64,000 nucleotides of DNA from Cohnella caldifontis (GTDB lineage: Bacteria > Bacillota > Bacilli > Paenibacillales > Paenibacillaceae). A program made the position numbers and the translations under genes. How positions within the stretch are numbered: the stretch's first letter is position 1; every line of letters starts with the position of its first letter. Of this stretch, positions 54,329 to 63,078 are shown piece after piece. The notes under the pieces are model-generated. The model was not told where the DNA came from and searched no databases. It worked only from the letters and a program-made list of their open reading frames with translations. The stretch covers positions 124,001 to 188,000 of the forward strand of contig NZ_JAQZSJ010000009.1 in the NCBI RefSeq assembly GCF_029360585.1, written 5' to 3'.

Positions 54329-54702
54329 TTGGAATTTATTAACGATTTGTCGGGACATCTTATTTGGCTCGATTCGATTATGGTACTTGCAAGCAAATAC
54401 GGTTTGGAGTTATTTGCTTTATGGCTTGGATTCGTGTGGGTGCTTGGCGATCGAAGGAGACATATTGATGTACAGTCGGGGTTCGCTGGGATGCTGGCTT
54501 TGTTTCTGAATTATGTGATTGCCCAGTTCTATTTTGAGCCTCGGCCGTTTGTAAGCCATCCGGTTCATTTACTGTTCCCTCACGCAGCGGATGCTTCCTT
54601 TCCAAGTGATCATACACCGGGGGCATTCGCACTTGCATTAACGGTACTTATTCGTAAACGCTGGTCCGGATGGTGGAGCTACATTATGTTGGCTTTAGCC
54701 AA
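54329..54702 (+). pseudogene. PAP2 phosphatase gene, copy 2, truncated at both ends
   Basis: Nearly identical to copy 1 at 47074 (FINDLSGHLIWLDSIMVL, LGDRRRHIDVQSGF). It goes further, keeping the PAP2 motifs F-E-P-R-P-F and A-S-F-P-S-D-H-T. It lacks the first ~7 codons and breaks off at MLALANR, before the SR...GxHY-x-x-D catalytic block. The frame then runs into a response-regulator fragment. No ribosome site precedes it. Confidence 0.75.
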
Positions 54703-54704
54703 TA

Positions 54705-54785
54705 GATGCCGCGCTTGAGAAGGATTTCGACATTATTTTTATGGACATCCGAATGCCGGAATTGGACGGCATTCAAGACACATAA
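54705..54785 (+). pseudogene. Response-regulator receiver fragment
   Basis: Reads DAALEKDFDIIFMDIRMPEL then DGIQDT and a stop. This is the phospho-acceptor strand and loop of a receiver domain (D in FMDIRMPELDG). Only ~26 codons remain, joined out of context to the PAP2 fragment. Confidence 0.6.
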
Positions 54786-54892
54786 TACATTTTACTTAAT
54801 TGTGCGACCGAAAGTAACCTTGTATTATCGCCATCACAGCGTTCAGTAATTACCACGACAGATTTTAAGAGGCAGGAATAAGTGAAATGATC

Positions 54893-55035
54893 TCAGCGTT
54901 CATGAATGCCTGTCCTCTGTAAGATCCATTCATGACTGGTATCCACCATGTTTTCCAAATCATCATTTGTCAGTTTTTTTGGGGTACATGCGTTCCAATG
55001 GCTGTAATACGCCAATGAAACACCAATATCCCCCC
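54893..55035 (-). pseudogene. fabH (3-oxoacyl-ACP synthase III) N-terminal fragment
   Basis: In one minus-strand frame [12 protein letters not shown]; after a one-base slip at an A run, [20 protein letters not shown] then RTGIHER and a stop. That is the start of FabH proteins (G-x-Y-V-P-x-x-x-L-T-N-D-D-L...V-x-T-S-D-E-W-I...R-T-G-I-x-x-R). The catalytic Cys, His and Asn parts are absent. The rest of 54786-55056 is unassigned. Confidence 0.6.
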
Positions 55036-55056
55036 TCTTCCTCCTGATTGAAGTTG

Positions 55057-55692
55057 CTACGAAATCGTAAATTTTTGTTGATATTCATGCAGTTCTTTTT
55101 GAAAACGCTGGAAGGGGCTGGATAACACTTTTATATTCCGTTTTAATTTGTTTTTCTTTTTCCGATTATGCTGACACTCGTGGAGTTGATCAATCTGTTT
55201 ATCGATTTTTTCCCGTAGGGTTAGGATAAACCCGATCGCAATGTGAGCTTTAGCCAGTTCATGAAGATCAGTAGCAAGAGCCTCACTCAAATTGCGAAGA
55301 TCTGGAAGATATAACGACTTTGTCACATAAAAGACCTCTGGCGTAAAGTCCTCACGGTAATCTTGTCCCGGGACTTGCTCCCAAAAGTCATTCCATTCTC
55401 GTAGAAGACCAGTTTCATACAAAAAGAACTTTAAAAAACCGCATAACCATGCCGTACAACTTGTATTTCGTTTTTGGCATCCAACACCTTTGACAAGATG
55501 TCGACATCCTTTACAACAGGAACCTCCATTGGCGATACAAACTTTACAAATGGAATTGGACCCGATCTCATGTAACGCATGAATCCCCATTGTTATGACG
55601 GTTTGTCTGCTTACCTGCATGAAAGGTGTAGTCGATTCGCGAGAGGATGACGAATCTTGATGTGACGAGTCCTTACTCGTTGAGTCCGGCAT
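55057..55692 (-). CDS. Cys-rich hypothetical protein, 211 residues
   Basis: I do not recognise the family. Residues ~45-85 hold a dense Cys cluster: [17 protein letters not shown], then [14 protein letters not shown]. Spacings C-x2-C-x6-CC-x2-C-x8-C-x5-C-x4-C suggest zinc or iron-sulfur binding. The middle has aromatic and acidic motifs ([15 protein letters not shown]), and the C-terminal third is a basic amphipathic helix ([20 protein letters not shown]). There is no signal or membrane helix. ATG 55692 has AAGGAG 9 bases upstream. Divergent from the ArsR gene; an AT-rich motif at 55727 shared with the SulP promoter lies in front of it. Confidence 0.7.
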   Translation of the reverse strand: MPDSTSKDSSHQDSSSSRESTTPFMQVSRQTVITMGIHALHEIGSNSICKVCIANGGSCCKGCRHLVKGVGCQKRNTSCTAWLCGFLKFFLYETGLLREWNDFWEQVPGQDYREDFTPEVFYVTKSLYLPDLRNLSEALATDLHELAKAHIAIGFILTLREKIDKQIDQLHECQHNRKKKNKLKRNIKVLSSPFQRFQKELHEYQQKFTIS

Positions 55693-55726
55693 TCGCACCC
55701 ACTCCTTATGTTATTTTGAAAAAATC

Positions 55727-55748
55727 AAATAATCAGATATTTGAATAT
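55727..55748. promoter_or_regulatory. AT-rich repeated motif, copy 1 (candidate ArsR operator)
   Basis: The 22 bases match 56353-56374 with only three differences; the shared core is AATAATCA-R-ATAT-W-TGAATA, with a small palindrome ATATT-N2-AATAT inside. It lies in the divergent gap between the Cys-rich gene and the ArsR gene. A related TATATTCAAAAATATA sits at 55847-55862, just before the arsR-type ribosome site. Confidence 0.5.
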
Positions 55749-55884
55749 TATGGGTATTATACAGGAATTTCAACCAAATCACAATCCATGCGCCGGTATG
55801 CCCTTCTTTCCAGAATGTTTTTGGGTGGAGTTGTGTTATGATATTTATATATTCAAAAATATAGCGATCAAGGAGGCGTTAGCC

Positions 55885-56214
55885 ATGAATCAAAATATCC
55901 AACAGTTTAAAGCCGATTTTTTTAAGGCGCTGGCGCATCCCATGCGGATTCGAATCCTGGAGGTTCTGAGTGAAGGAGATAAAAACGTAAATGAGATACA
56001 GAGTATTTTAGGTTCAGAGGGTTCAGCCGTTTCTCAGCAGTTGGCAGTATTGCGAAATAAAAATGTGGTGACGGGCTTAAAAGATGGTACTTCTGTCATT
56101 TATTCGTTACGTGATCCGCTGATTAAGGACCTGCTCGCAGTTACAAAACAGATCTTCGATAATCATCTCGTTGATGCCATTTCATTACTTGAGGTCATTC
56201 GAAATGAATCTTAA
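55885..56214 (+). CDS. ArsR/SmtB-family winged-helix repressor
   Basis: 109 residues. Winged helix with FFKALAHPMRIRILEVLSEG, VNEIQSILGSEGSAVSQQLA and wing VVTGLKDGTSVIYSLRDP. No Cys at all, so it is not an As/Cd Cys-type sensor nor the two-Cys BigR/SqrR persulfide type. Possible metal site residues are Asp/His near the C-terminus (FDNHLVDA). ATG 55885 has AAGGAGG 8 bases upstream. It lies just before the SulP gene; the repeated AT-rich motif in both promoters makes it the likely repressor of the transporter. Confidence 0.88.
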   Translation: MNQNIQQFKADFFKALAHPMRIRILEVLSEGDKNVNEIQSILGSEGSAVSQQLAVLRNKNVVTGLKDGTSVIYSLRDPLIKDLLAVTKQIFDNHLVDAISLLEVIRNES

Positions 56215-56219
56215 ACTGA

Positions 56220-56263
56220 AAAACAAGGGGTTCCATGAGTAACATCAAGGATCACCTTGTTTT
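56220..56263 (+). terminator. Terminator after the ArsR gene
   Basis: AAAACAAGG (56220-56228) and CCTTGTTTT (56255-56263) pair over a ~26-base loop, and the T run continues. SulP therefore needs its own promoter downstream. Confidence 0.7.
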
Positions 56264-56352
56264 TTTGTTTTGCAGCCGGAAACATGCGGAGCGGCACGAG
56301 ATTATTATGATTGACATTATTCGATGACAGGAGTAACATTTCACTTATATTT

Positions 56353-56374
56353 AAATAATCAAATATATGAATAA
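56353..56374 (+). promoter_or_regulatory. AT-rich repeated motif, copy 2, upstream of SulP
   Basis: Second copy of the 22-base motif seen at 55727-55748 (three mismatches), ending 15 bases before the SulP start codon, where a repressor would block the promoter or leader. Confidence 0.5.
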
Positions 56375-56389
56375 AAGAAGGTAATTCAG

Positions 56390-58150
56390 ATGAAATGGAC
56401 GGGAAGATTTGAAGGATACCATGCGGCCGCATTCCGCAAGGATCTCATTTCAGGCCTCATTGTTGGTATTATCGCCATTCCATTAGGGATGGCATTTGCT
56501 ATTGCGGCTAGTGTAAAACCGGAATATGGCATTTATACCACCATTGTGGCCGGTATCTGTATTTCCTTGTTCGGGGGTTCTAAATTTCAAATTGGCGGAC
56601 CGACCGGTGCATTTATTCCGATTCTTTTTGCGATCGTCATGGAATATGGATACGAAAATTTATTGCTTGCAGGATTTTTGGCGGGAATTATACTTGTTCT
56701 CATGGGGCTATTTAAACTCGGTGCGTTGATAAAATTTATTCCTCGCCCTGTAACCATCGGATTTACCGCTGGAATTGCCGTCATCATCTTCAGCGGACAA
56801 ATTGCCAACTTGTTAGGTTTGAGCGGTATCAAGAAACATGAGAATTTTCTACCCAATATGAAGGAAATTGTAATGCATCTCGCAACTACGAATCTCTACA
56901 GTATTATCACAGCGGTCGTCTGTTTGGCAGTTATCATCCTAACACCGAAATTTTTACCGAAGGTCCCTGGTTCCTTGGTAGGGCTTATCGTATCCACTAT
57001 AATGGCGACCGTATTCTTTAAAGGGGAAGTTGCAACGATTGGATCGTCATTTGGAGCTATTCCAAGCACCTTACCCCATTTTCATATCCCTGATCTAACC
57101 TGGGATCGCATTGAAGATTTGATTCGCCCCGCCTTTACTATTGCCATGTTGGGGAGCATCGAATCTTTATTATCGGCGGTTGTTGCCGACGGCATGACCG
57201 ACAGTCGTCATAACAGCAATCGGGAACTGATTGGGCAAGGCATCGCCAATATCGTAACCCCTCTTTTTGGAGGCATACCAGCAACAGGAGCCATTGCACG
57301 AACAGCAACCAATATCAAAAACGGTGCGGTCTCACCTTTGTCGGGTATAATACATGGCATTGTTGTGCTGCTGGTGCTCATTTTGTTTGCACCTTATGCA
57401 TCGCAGATCCCACTTGCTAGTATGGCACCGATTCTAATGCTGGTTGCCTGGAACATGAGCGAACGAAAAGAATTCGCTCACGTCTTGAAAACCAAAACGA
57501 GCGATTCTTTTGTCCTCCTCATTACCTTTTTGCTAACGGTCTTTACGAATTTAACGACTGCCGTTGAAGTCGGGTTAATCTTAGCCGTTATTCTATTTGT
57601 GAAGCGCATGAGCGACGGTTTACTGGTTTCCAAGGTATTGCCTGACCCAGCAACTAAACATGAGAAAGTGAAATCCCATATGGTAACCGAAGGCCACGAT
57701 TGTCCACAAATCGGGATCTATACCATCGAAGGTCCTCTCTTTTTCGGCGCCGCGAACATGTTTGAAAAGTCCATTATGGATACGATTCATCAGAGACCGA
57801 AAGTGTTACTGCTCCGCATAGGAAAAGTACCTTTTATGGATACGACGGGTGAATCAAATCTGTCCAGTTTGGTGAAGCATTTCGAGAAATTTGGTGGGAT
57901 TATTCTTGTATCCGGAATTCAAACTCAGCCTTTAGATGTATTGAAGAGAACAGGGTTGTATACGCTGATTGGGGCTGAACATTTTTTTGCACATACCGGT
58001 GAAGCACTTAACTTCGCGCTATTGCAACTGGATTTGAATAAATGTCTAGGTTGTAAACATTTTGCTTTCCGTGAATGCGCGGCGTTATCAAACAAGGAGT
58101 CTCAAAAAGAAGTGATCACCAGTTTAAAGGCTGATCCAGCAAGGACATAG
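56390..58150 (+). CDS. SulP-family anion transporter with STAS domain
   Basis: 586 residues. Starts FRKDLISGLIVGIIAIPLGM, the SulP signature, then ~12-14 membrane helices (SKFQIGGPTGAFIPILFAIV; TGAIARTATNIKNGAVSPLS). The cytoplasmic STAS domain is at ~435-550 (IGIYTIEGPLFFGAANMF, PFMDTTGESNL). SulP carriers move sulfate, bicarbonate or related anions. A short Cys-rich tail (KCLGCKHFAFREC) after STAS is unusual and could bind metal. ATG 56390 has GAAGG upstream. Given the sulfur genes nearby, sulfate or another oxyanion is plausible, but nothing shows the substrate. Confidence 0.88.
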   Translation: MKWTGRFEGYHAAAFRKDLISGLIVGIIAIPLGMAFAIAASVKPEYGIYTTIVAGICISLFGGSKFQIGGPTGAFIPILFAIVMEYGYENLLLAGFLAGIILVLMGLFKLGALIKFIPRPVTIGFTAGIAVIIFSGQIANLLGLSGIKKHENFLPNMKEIVMHLATTNLYSIITAVVCLAVIILTPKFLPKVPGSLVGLIVSTIMATVFFKGEVATIGSSFGAIPSTLPHFHIPDLTWDRIEDLIRPAFTIAMLGSIESLLSAVVADGMTDSRHNSNRELIGQGIANIVTPLFGGIPATGAIARTATNIKNGAVSPLSGIIHGIVVLLVLILFAPYASQIPLASMAPILMLVAWNMSERKEFAHVLKTKTSDSFVLLITFLLTVFTNLTTAVEVGLILAVILFVKRMSDGLLVSKVLPDPATKHEKVKSHMVTEGHDCPQIGIYTIEGPLFFGAANMFEKSIMDTIHQRPKVLLLRIGKVPFMDTTGESNLSSLVKHFEKFGGIILVSGIQTQPLDVLKRTGLYTLIGAEHFFAHTGEALNFALLQLDLNKCLGCKHFAFRECAALSNKESQKEVITSLKADPART

Positions 58151-58850
58151 CCTAATCTCATTCGAAATCGCCCTAAAGACGAAATGAGGTGAATGGCTAT
58201 GCACTTGCACGTCAGCAATACAAAGTGATCATGGCTCATCCGCTGCAAAAGGTGTCAATGAGCATCAATCGCGTATTATGACTCGCGTCGTTTATTCAGT
58301 GCAAGACAATGAAAGATTTAAAAATATTGTTTTGTGTCGACTTGTCAGAAGGTCACGTGAATCTCGAACACTATTCATATTGTTTCGACAAGAACAGTTT
58401 CTAGACAATATCGAAAATTAAGAGGTTATCATGATTGTCGGGCGGATAAATAAAAAAGTGTTCTAGCAATCTTATCGTTTATTTAAGCAAAAATGAGATC
58501 GACTGCGAGGCGCTCTCTCGTCCAATTGAAACAGTAACATACAGACACGCCCATGCTCGGATTCTTTTGTTACACAGCCACTTTCACGTCATCCTCGGCA
58601 AATGATTGCGAATGATTCCCACTATAATATACGGTTGCGTAAGCAGAGTTCGAACAAAATAAATAAGAGTTGTCGGGATGAATGGTTTCTAAAGCAGAAG
58701 CTTAACATGTACAGCAATCCATCCTAAACCACTCCTCATGTAGACTTGAATGGGCTTAAGGGTGAGGATACATTTCTTTCTTTACTCATTTAATCCTGCC
58801 CATGGAGTAATGACAATGTTTAGTTTACAACTTTACATTCCCGTTCAAAT
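58151..58850. other. 700-bp stretch without a supported gene
   Basis: No frame longer than ~30 codons has a ribosome site and a recognisable protein. A GAGGTGAATGG leader at ~58187 precedes a 30-codon frame only. The region looks like decayed DNA between the SulP gene and the ars operon. Confidence 0.5.
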
Positions 58851-59279
58851 TTACCGACCTTCGGCAAGAAACTTTTCGATACGCGACTTAATCGCATCCC
58901 GAACCGCTCGAAAATGGCTCGTGATTTCTTCCTCGGTACCGGTCGCCTTGGCAGGATCATCGAAACCCCAATGCCATTTCACGACGTTTTTATTCGAAAT
59001 CACCGGACAATGCTCGTCTGCATGTCCACATAACGTTATTACATAGTCAGCTCGATTCAAAATCTCCGGATCGATGACATCCGATGTATGGCTGCTAATA
59101 TCGACGCCGGCTTCCTTCATCACCTGAACGGCGCGCGGATTCAGCCCATGTGCCTCTAACCCGGCGCTTTTTACTTCGTAGCGATCAGTACCGAGAGCCT
59201 TCAAAAAGCCATCCGCCATTTGGCTGCGGCAAGAGTTTCCTGTACAAAGGAAATAAACGAGTTTTTTGTTTTCTGACAT
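58851..59279 (-). CDS. arsC: Arsenate reductase, thioredoxin-coupled type
   Basis: 142 residues of the low-molecular-weight phosphatase-like ArsC family. P-loop C12-T-G-N-S-C17-R-S, with C84 and C91 ([11 protein letters not shown]) forming the relay, equivalent to Cys10/82/89 of the Bacillus/Staphylococcus enzyme, and D-P in [15 protein letters not shown]. It reduces As(V) to As(III) with thioredoxin. ATG 59279 has AGGAGG 8 bases upstream. Last gene of arsR-acr3-arsC. Confidence 0.95.
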   Translation of the reverse strand: MSENKKLVYFLCTGNSCRSQMADGFLKALGTDRYEVKSAGLEAHGLNPRAVQVMKEAGVDISSHTSDVIDPEILNRADYVITLCGHADEHCPVISNKNVVKWHWGFDDPAKATGTEEEITSHFRAVRDAIKSRIEKFLAEGR

Positions 59280-59299
59280 GATGAGTCCTCCTGTTTATA

Positions 59300-60364
59300 T
59301 TAAGCTGCTTGCTTTGAAAAATACTTCCGCTGGAATCGGAGCGCGACGTTGACTAAGGCAATCATCACGGGGACTTCCACAAGAGGACCGATGACGGCCG
59401 CAAATGCTGCGCCGGAATGAATACCAAACACCCCAACGGCAACGGCAATCGCCAGCTCGAAGTTATTCCCCGAGGCGGTAAATGCCAGTGTAGAAGTGAC
59501 CGGATAACCAGCCCCGGCTTTTTTGCCCATGAAAAACGAGATCAGGAACATGACAACAAAGTAAATCAAGAGCGGAATCGCGATCCTCACGACATCGAAC
59601 GGCAATTGGATAATCATTTCGCCTTTCAGCGAGAACATGACGAAGATCGTAAACAATAACGCGATCAGCGTAATGGGGCTGATTTTCGGAATAAAGACCG
59701 TTTCGTACCAGGACCGTCCTTTTGCTTTTACAAGAGAATAGCGAGTAATCATTCCGGTCAAAAACGGTATCCCTAGATAAATGAACACACTCTTGGCAAC
59801 TTCGGCCATCGTAATGTCAACAACGACACCTTCCAACCCGAACCATCCCGGCAAAATCGTAACAAAGATAAAGGTATAGACGGAATAAAACAAAACTTGA
59901 AAGATCGAGTTGAAAGCAACGAGTCCCGCCGCGTACTCGGCATCCCCTCTGCACAAATCGTTCCAAACGATGACCATTGCAATACAACGGGCTAAACCGA
60001 TCATAATCAGGCCGACCATATATTCCGGATAGCCTTGGAGGAAAATAATAGCCAGGAAAAACATTAAGATCGGGCCAATGAGCCAGTTTTGAATCAATGA
60101 AATGGTTAACACTTTGCCATTTCGGAAGACACGGCCGATTTCTTCGTATCGTACCTTCGCCAGCGGCGGATACATCATTAAAATAAGGCCAAGCGCAATC
60201 GGTATCGATGTGGTTCCGACTTGAAATTCATTCAAACCGACGACAAAGTTAGGAAATACGTAGCCCAGGCCAATCCCCAACGCCATCGCAACAAAAATCC
60301 ATAACGTCAAATAGCGGTCCAGAAACGAAAGCCGCTTTCTCTCTTGTTTGCTCACTTGCTGCAT
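59300..60364 (-). CDS. acr3: Arsenite efflux permease, ACR3 type
   Basis: 354 residues, ten membrane helices. The ACR3 hallmark helix [18 protein letters not shown] with the essential Cys is present, as are [16 protein letters not shown] and [11 protein letters not shown]. It exports arsenite driven by the proton motive force. ATG 60364 has AAAGGGGG upstream. It lies 7 bases after the arsR stop and 20 bases before arsC, so all three are one operon. Confidence 0.95.
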   Translation of the reverse strand: MQQVSKQERKRLSFLDRYLTLWIFVAMALGIGLGYVFPNFVVGLNEFQVGTTSIPIALGLILMMYPPLAKVRYEEIGRVFRNGKVLTISLIQNWLIGPILMFFLAIIFLQGYPEYMVGLIMIGLARCIAMVIVWNDLCRGDAEYAAGLVAFNSIFQVLFYSVYTFIFVTILPGWFGLEGVVVDITMAEVAKSVFIYLGIPFLTGMITRYSLVKAKGRSWYETVFIPKISPITLIALLFTIFVMFSLKGEMIIQLPFDVVRIAIPLLIYFVVMFLISFFMGKKAGAGYPVTSTLAFTASGNNFELAIAVAVGVFGIHSGAAFAAVIGPLVEVPVMIALVNVALRFQRKYFSKQAA

Positions 60365-60371
60365 ACCCCCT

Positions 60372-60701
60372 TTACTCGCATGTAACTGTCAGTCCTTGTT
60401 GCTCCAATTTCCGCAGCTCCTCGGATAGATCGGGCAAATGGGACAAGGCATAACCGATTTCCTCTAACCGCTTCTCATTGATCGAATAGAACACCCATTG
60501 CCCCTTTCGCGTTTCGCGGACCAGTTCAGCCGTTTTTAGACGGCTTACATGTTTGGAAATGGCTGGCTGGGAAATGTTAAAGATGGGAACCAGTTCACAC
60601 ACGCAACAATCGCGAATACGGAGCAAAGAAAGGATTTTCAGCCTTGTCGGATCGGCAAGAGCTTTCAGAATATCCGCTATCTTTTCAAATTCCATTGGCA
60701 T
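60372..60701 (-). CDS. arsR: ArsR arsenic-responsive repressor
   Basis: 109 residues. Winged helix with [20 protein letters not shown], the As(III) site D-C-C-V-C-E-L in the recognition-helix region, and [14 protein letters not shown] plus wing [14 protein letters not shown]. Arsenite binding to the Cys residues releases it from the operator. Start ATG 60701 has GGGGTG 6 bases upstream; a GTG at 60708 and an ATG at 60695 are alternatives. A TTGACT -35 (complement of 60759-60764) lies upstream, and the AT-rich gap should hold the operator. Confidence 0.93.
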   Translation of the reverse strand: MPMEFEKIADILKALADPTRLKILSLLRIRDCCVCELVPIFNISQPAISKHVSRLKTAELVRETRKGQWVFYSINEKRLEEIGYALSHLPDLSEELRKLEQQGLTVTCE

Positions 60702-60905
60702 TCTTATCACCCCAAACTTAAAACCTTATAACCATATTGTTATTTATGTATGATAAAAAGTCAATACGGAAAATGATACTTTTATATTCCATCTACAATA
60801 GCCTGTCTAAGACAAACCCTTTCCGGAGTACTTATTTTTTTGCAATGCAAGCAAATTAATACTCGCAAATGACTGTTGTATAACTGGTTCATGAGGTGAA
60901 GCACC

Positions 60906-61429
60906 GTGGAAAATGTACGCGAATTATTTCGCAGGTCGAGGAAACCGGCCATGTGATCGGGGTCGATATGACGCCGGAAATGGTAAGTCGCGCCCGCAAT
61001 AACGCCGTCAAAGGAGGATTTACGAACACCGATTTTCGGCTAGGGGAAATCGAGCATTTGCCTGTTCCCGATCAAACGGTGGATGTCACCATTTCCAACT
61101 GCGTCATCAATCTTTCTCCGGATAAACAGCAAGTGTTTCATGAAGCGTTCCGCGTTCTTCGCCCCGGTGGTCGTCTGGCCGTTTCCGATGTCGTGATGAC
61201 GGCAGAGCTTCCGTTGGAAATCAAAAACGACTTGGATGTTTTTTATTCGGGGTGCATATCCGGGGCATCGTCCGTTGATGAGCTGAAGACGATGTTAACG
61301 CAAAGTGGATTTAAGGATGTGGTAGTCGAACCAAAAGAGGAATCCGGGGCGTTTATTAAAGATTGGGTTCCTGGGTCGAAGGTGGAAGGCTACATTGCCT
61401 CTGCTGTTATAAAAGGAGTTAAACCATAA
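60906..61429 (+). pseudogene. arsM: Arsenite methyltransferase gene with internal deletion
   Basis: The C-terminal two-thirds of ArsM is intact: GHVIGVDMTPEMVSRARNNA, FRLGEIEHLPVPDQTVDVTI, SNCVINLSPDKQQVFHEAFR, LRPGGRLAVSDVV and FYSGCISGA with its Cys. The N-terminus is not. A GTG at 60906 with GAGGTG upstream starts MENVRELFR in one frame, and the rest continues in another frame from QVEETGHV. About 60-70 codons, including SAM motif I (LDLGSGAG) and the first catalytic Cys region, are missing. A shorter in-frame start at 60896 gives a protein lacking the SAM loop. Probably inactive. Confidence 0.75.
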
Positions 61430-61459
61430 CCCAATCGGCACAGCCATAGATCATAAGTA

Positions 61460-61493
61460 AAGCAGTTCTATCGTCGTTTGGATAGAACTGCTT
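61460..61493 (+). terminator. Terminator after the arsM remnant
   Basis: AAGCAGTTCTATC (61460-61472) and GATAGAACTGCTT (61481-61493) form a perfect 13-bp stem with an 8-base loop, followed by a short AT-rich stretch. Confidence 0.7.
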
Positions 61494-61566
61494 ATATTGG
61501 GTTAACTCGCGATTTCCCGGCATGTTTATAGACAGGAGAAGCAGGTTTCAGCACACCGCAGACGTA

Positions 61567-61690
61567 TTACAAATGACTTTTCCGTAAAGCCAATCTAACT
61601 GCTACATAAGAGACAGCATCTACTACTGCGGATACCGTTCCGATAAACGTCAAAAAGAAGATACCGTCAAAGTTCGCCGCGTCAATAACT
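61567..61690 (-). pseudogene. Membrane-protein C-terminal fragment
   Basis: The minus strand reads NFDGIFFLTFIGTVSAVVDA then VSYVAVRLALRKSHL and a stop, a hydrophobic helix with a basic tail. No start or family is visible. It abuts the multicopper-oxidase fragment on the other strand. Confidence 0.25.
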
Positions 61691-61695
61691 CGTAA

Positions 61696-61995
61696 AGCGA
61701 CGACCATCCGATGCACCTATACGGGCACTTCTTCCAATGCCTAAACAAAAACGGGAAACCGCTTGAATGGTCCCCCGTTATTAAGGATACGCAGAATTTG
61801 AAGCCGGGGGAAGAATACGTTGTTGCATTCGAAGCAGATAATGAAAGGAACTGGATGTTCCATTGTCACGATCTTCATCATGCTTCGTCTGGTATGGTAA
61901 CGGAATTATAATATACAGACTTTAAGACTGATTTTGTTGCAGACCCGAATGCAAGAAATAAACCAGAGGAATACAAAAATGAGCGCTCACCCGTA
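61696..61995 (+). pseudogene. Multicopper oxidase C-terminal fragment
   Basis: Reads DDHPMHLYGHFFQCLNKNG, then NWMFHCHDLHHASSGMVTEL. These are the last two copper-binding blocks (H-P-x-H-x-x-G-H and H-C-H-x3-H-x4-M) of a laccase-like oxidase. TAA follows GMVTEL, yet the same frame goes on YTDFKTDFVADPNARNKPEE, which is typical tail sequence, so the stop is a mutation. All N-terminal cupredoxin domains are gone. A possible 5' neighbour is lost by deletion. Confidence 0.65.
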
Positions 61996-62147
61996 ACGTG
62001 GCCAATTCGTCCATACGATTCCAAATTTTTTGGCTAATTGGATACAGCGTCTACGCTGTGCAAATTCATAGAGAGTCGCCCAAGACGCTCCGAGGTGAGT
62101 TACGGAAGACAACTTTCCAGCCGCACACCGCTTCAGAGAGGAGCGAG

Positions 62148-62909
62148 TTAAATCTGAGCTGTGGGACGGATAACGATTTCGTTCACATCCACATCGGCTG
62201 GCTGCTCGATCGCGAACGCAATCGCGCGAGCGATCGCGTCCGGCGGCATCGCGAACTTGTCCCGGGACTCTTCGAGCCGGGCCTTTACCTCCGGATTTGT
62301 CACACCTTCCGCGAAGTTCGTCCGGACAAAACCGGGAGAAATAATCGTCACTCGCACTTTATCGCCGGCCTCCTGGCGCAAACCTTCGGAGATGGCGCGC
62401 ACTGCAAACTTCGTGCCCGAATACACAGACTGGTTTAGTACAGTCTTATGTCCTGCTGTAGAAGCGGTATTGACGAAATGTCCGAAACCCTGCTGGCGAA
62501 AGACAGGCAGCGCAGCGGCGATGCCATACAGAACTCCTTTGATGTTGATGTCGATCATATCCTCCCAATCCTCGACGCGTAAGTCGTCGAGAGGGGAGAT
62601 TGGCATAACACCAGCATTGTTGACGAGAACGTCAAGCTTGCCGTACCGCTTACATGCCAAATTGACGAGGTCGGTTAGATCGGCGCGCCGTCTCACGTCC
62701 GTGGGTGTATAGACAGCTTCACCACCCCCATTCGTGATGCGGGTCGCCAGAGCCTCAAGGCGATCCATTCGGCGCGCGCCAAGTACGACTTTCGCACCGC
62801 GTTCAGCGAGCAGAAGTGCAGTCGCCTCGCCTATTCCACTGCTTGCGCCTGTGATGGCGACGACCTTGTCTTCGATTCCCGATAAAGAAATTCTTGCGCT
62901 GATGTCCAT
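62148..62909 (-). CDS. Short-chain dehydrogenase/reductase (classical SDR)
   Basis: 253 residues. T-G-A-S-S-G-I-G cofactor loop, GARRMDRLEAL (Arg-Arg after strand 2 favours NADP), LVNNAGVMPISPL, catalytic Ser in NTASTAGHK and Y-S-G-T-K, and ISPGFVRTNFAEGV. The substrate is unknown. ATG 62909 has GAAGGGATAAG upstream. Divergent from the TetR gene with a perfect palindrome between, the usual sign of a TetR-controlled oxidoreductase. Confidence 0.9.
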   Translation of the reverse strand: MDISARISLSGIEDKVVAITGASSGIGEATALLLAERGAKVVLGARRMDRLEALATRITNGGGEAVYTPTDVRRRADLTDLVNLACKRYGKLDVLVNNAGVMPISPLDDLRVEDWEDMIDINIKGVLYGIAAALPVFRQQGFGHFVNTASTAGHKTVLNQSVYSGTKFAVRAISEGLRQEAGDKVRVTIISPGFVRTNFAEGVTNPEVKARLEESRDKFAMPPDAIARAIAFAIEQPADVDVNEIVIRPTAQI

Positions 62910-62980
62910 CTTATCCCTTCTTTCCGTTGATTCGTCTTATAGGCGGAAGTCCTTCGACATTCCAATCAGATACTAAGTAC

Positions 62981-62998
62981 ATTATATACATATATAAT
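62981..62998. promoter_or_regulatory. Perfect palindrome ATTATATA-CA-TATATAAT in the SDR/TetR gap
   Basis: Eight-base perfect arms with a 2-base centre lie between the divergent SDR (62909) and TetR (63079) starts, 72 and 81 bases away respectively. Size and symmetry suit a TetR-family operator overlapping both promoters. Confidence 0.55.
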
Positions 62999-63078
62999 TC
63001 TAAATGTCTAATTTATTTTTTGTCTTTAACTTGATTTTCATGTATAATTAAGAATAAGAACTTGTAGGAGGAAACGGA

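Noticed and set aside
54893-55056. Intact small protein of ~33 codons (Met-Met-Ile-Trp start) on the minus strand
   Set aside because: The overlapping frame matches the FabH N-terminus clearly, so the small frame is an accident of that remnant.
55885-56214. ArsR regulator as a BigR/SqrR persulfide sensor linked to the nearby sulfur island
   Set aside because: The protein has no Cys residues, which those sensors require.
58187-58290. Short frame after a GAGGTGAATGG leader following SulP
   Set aside because: Only ~30 codons, no recognisable pattern, and stops at once; not supportable as a gene.
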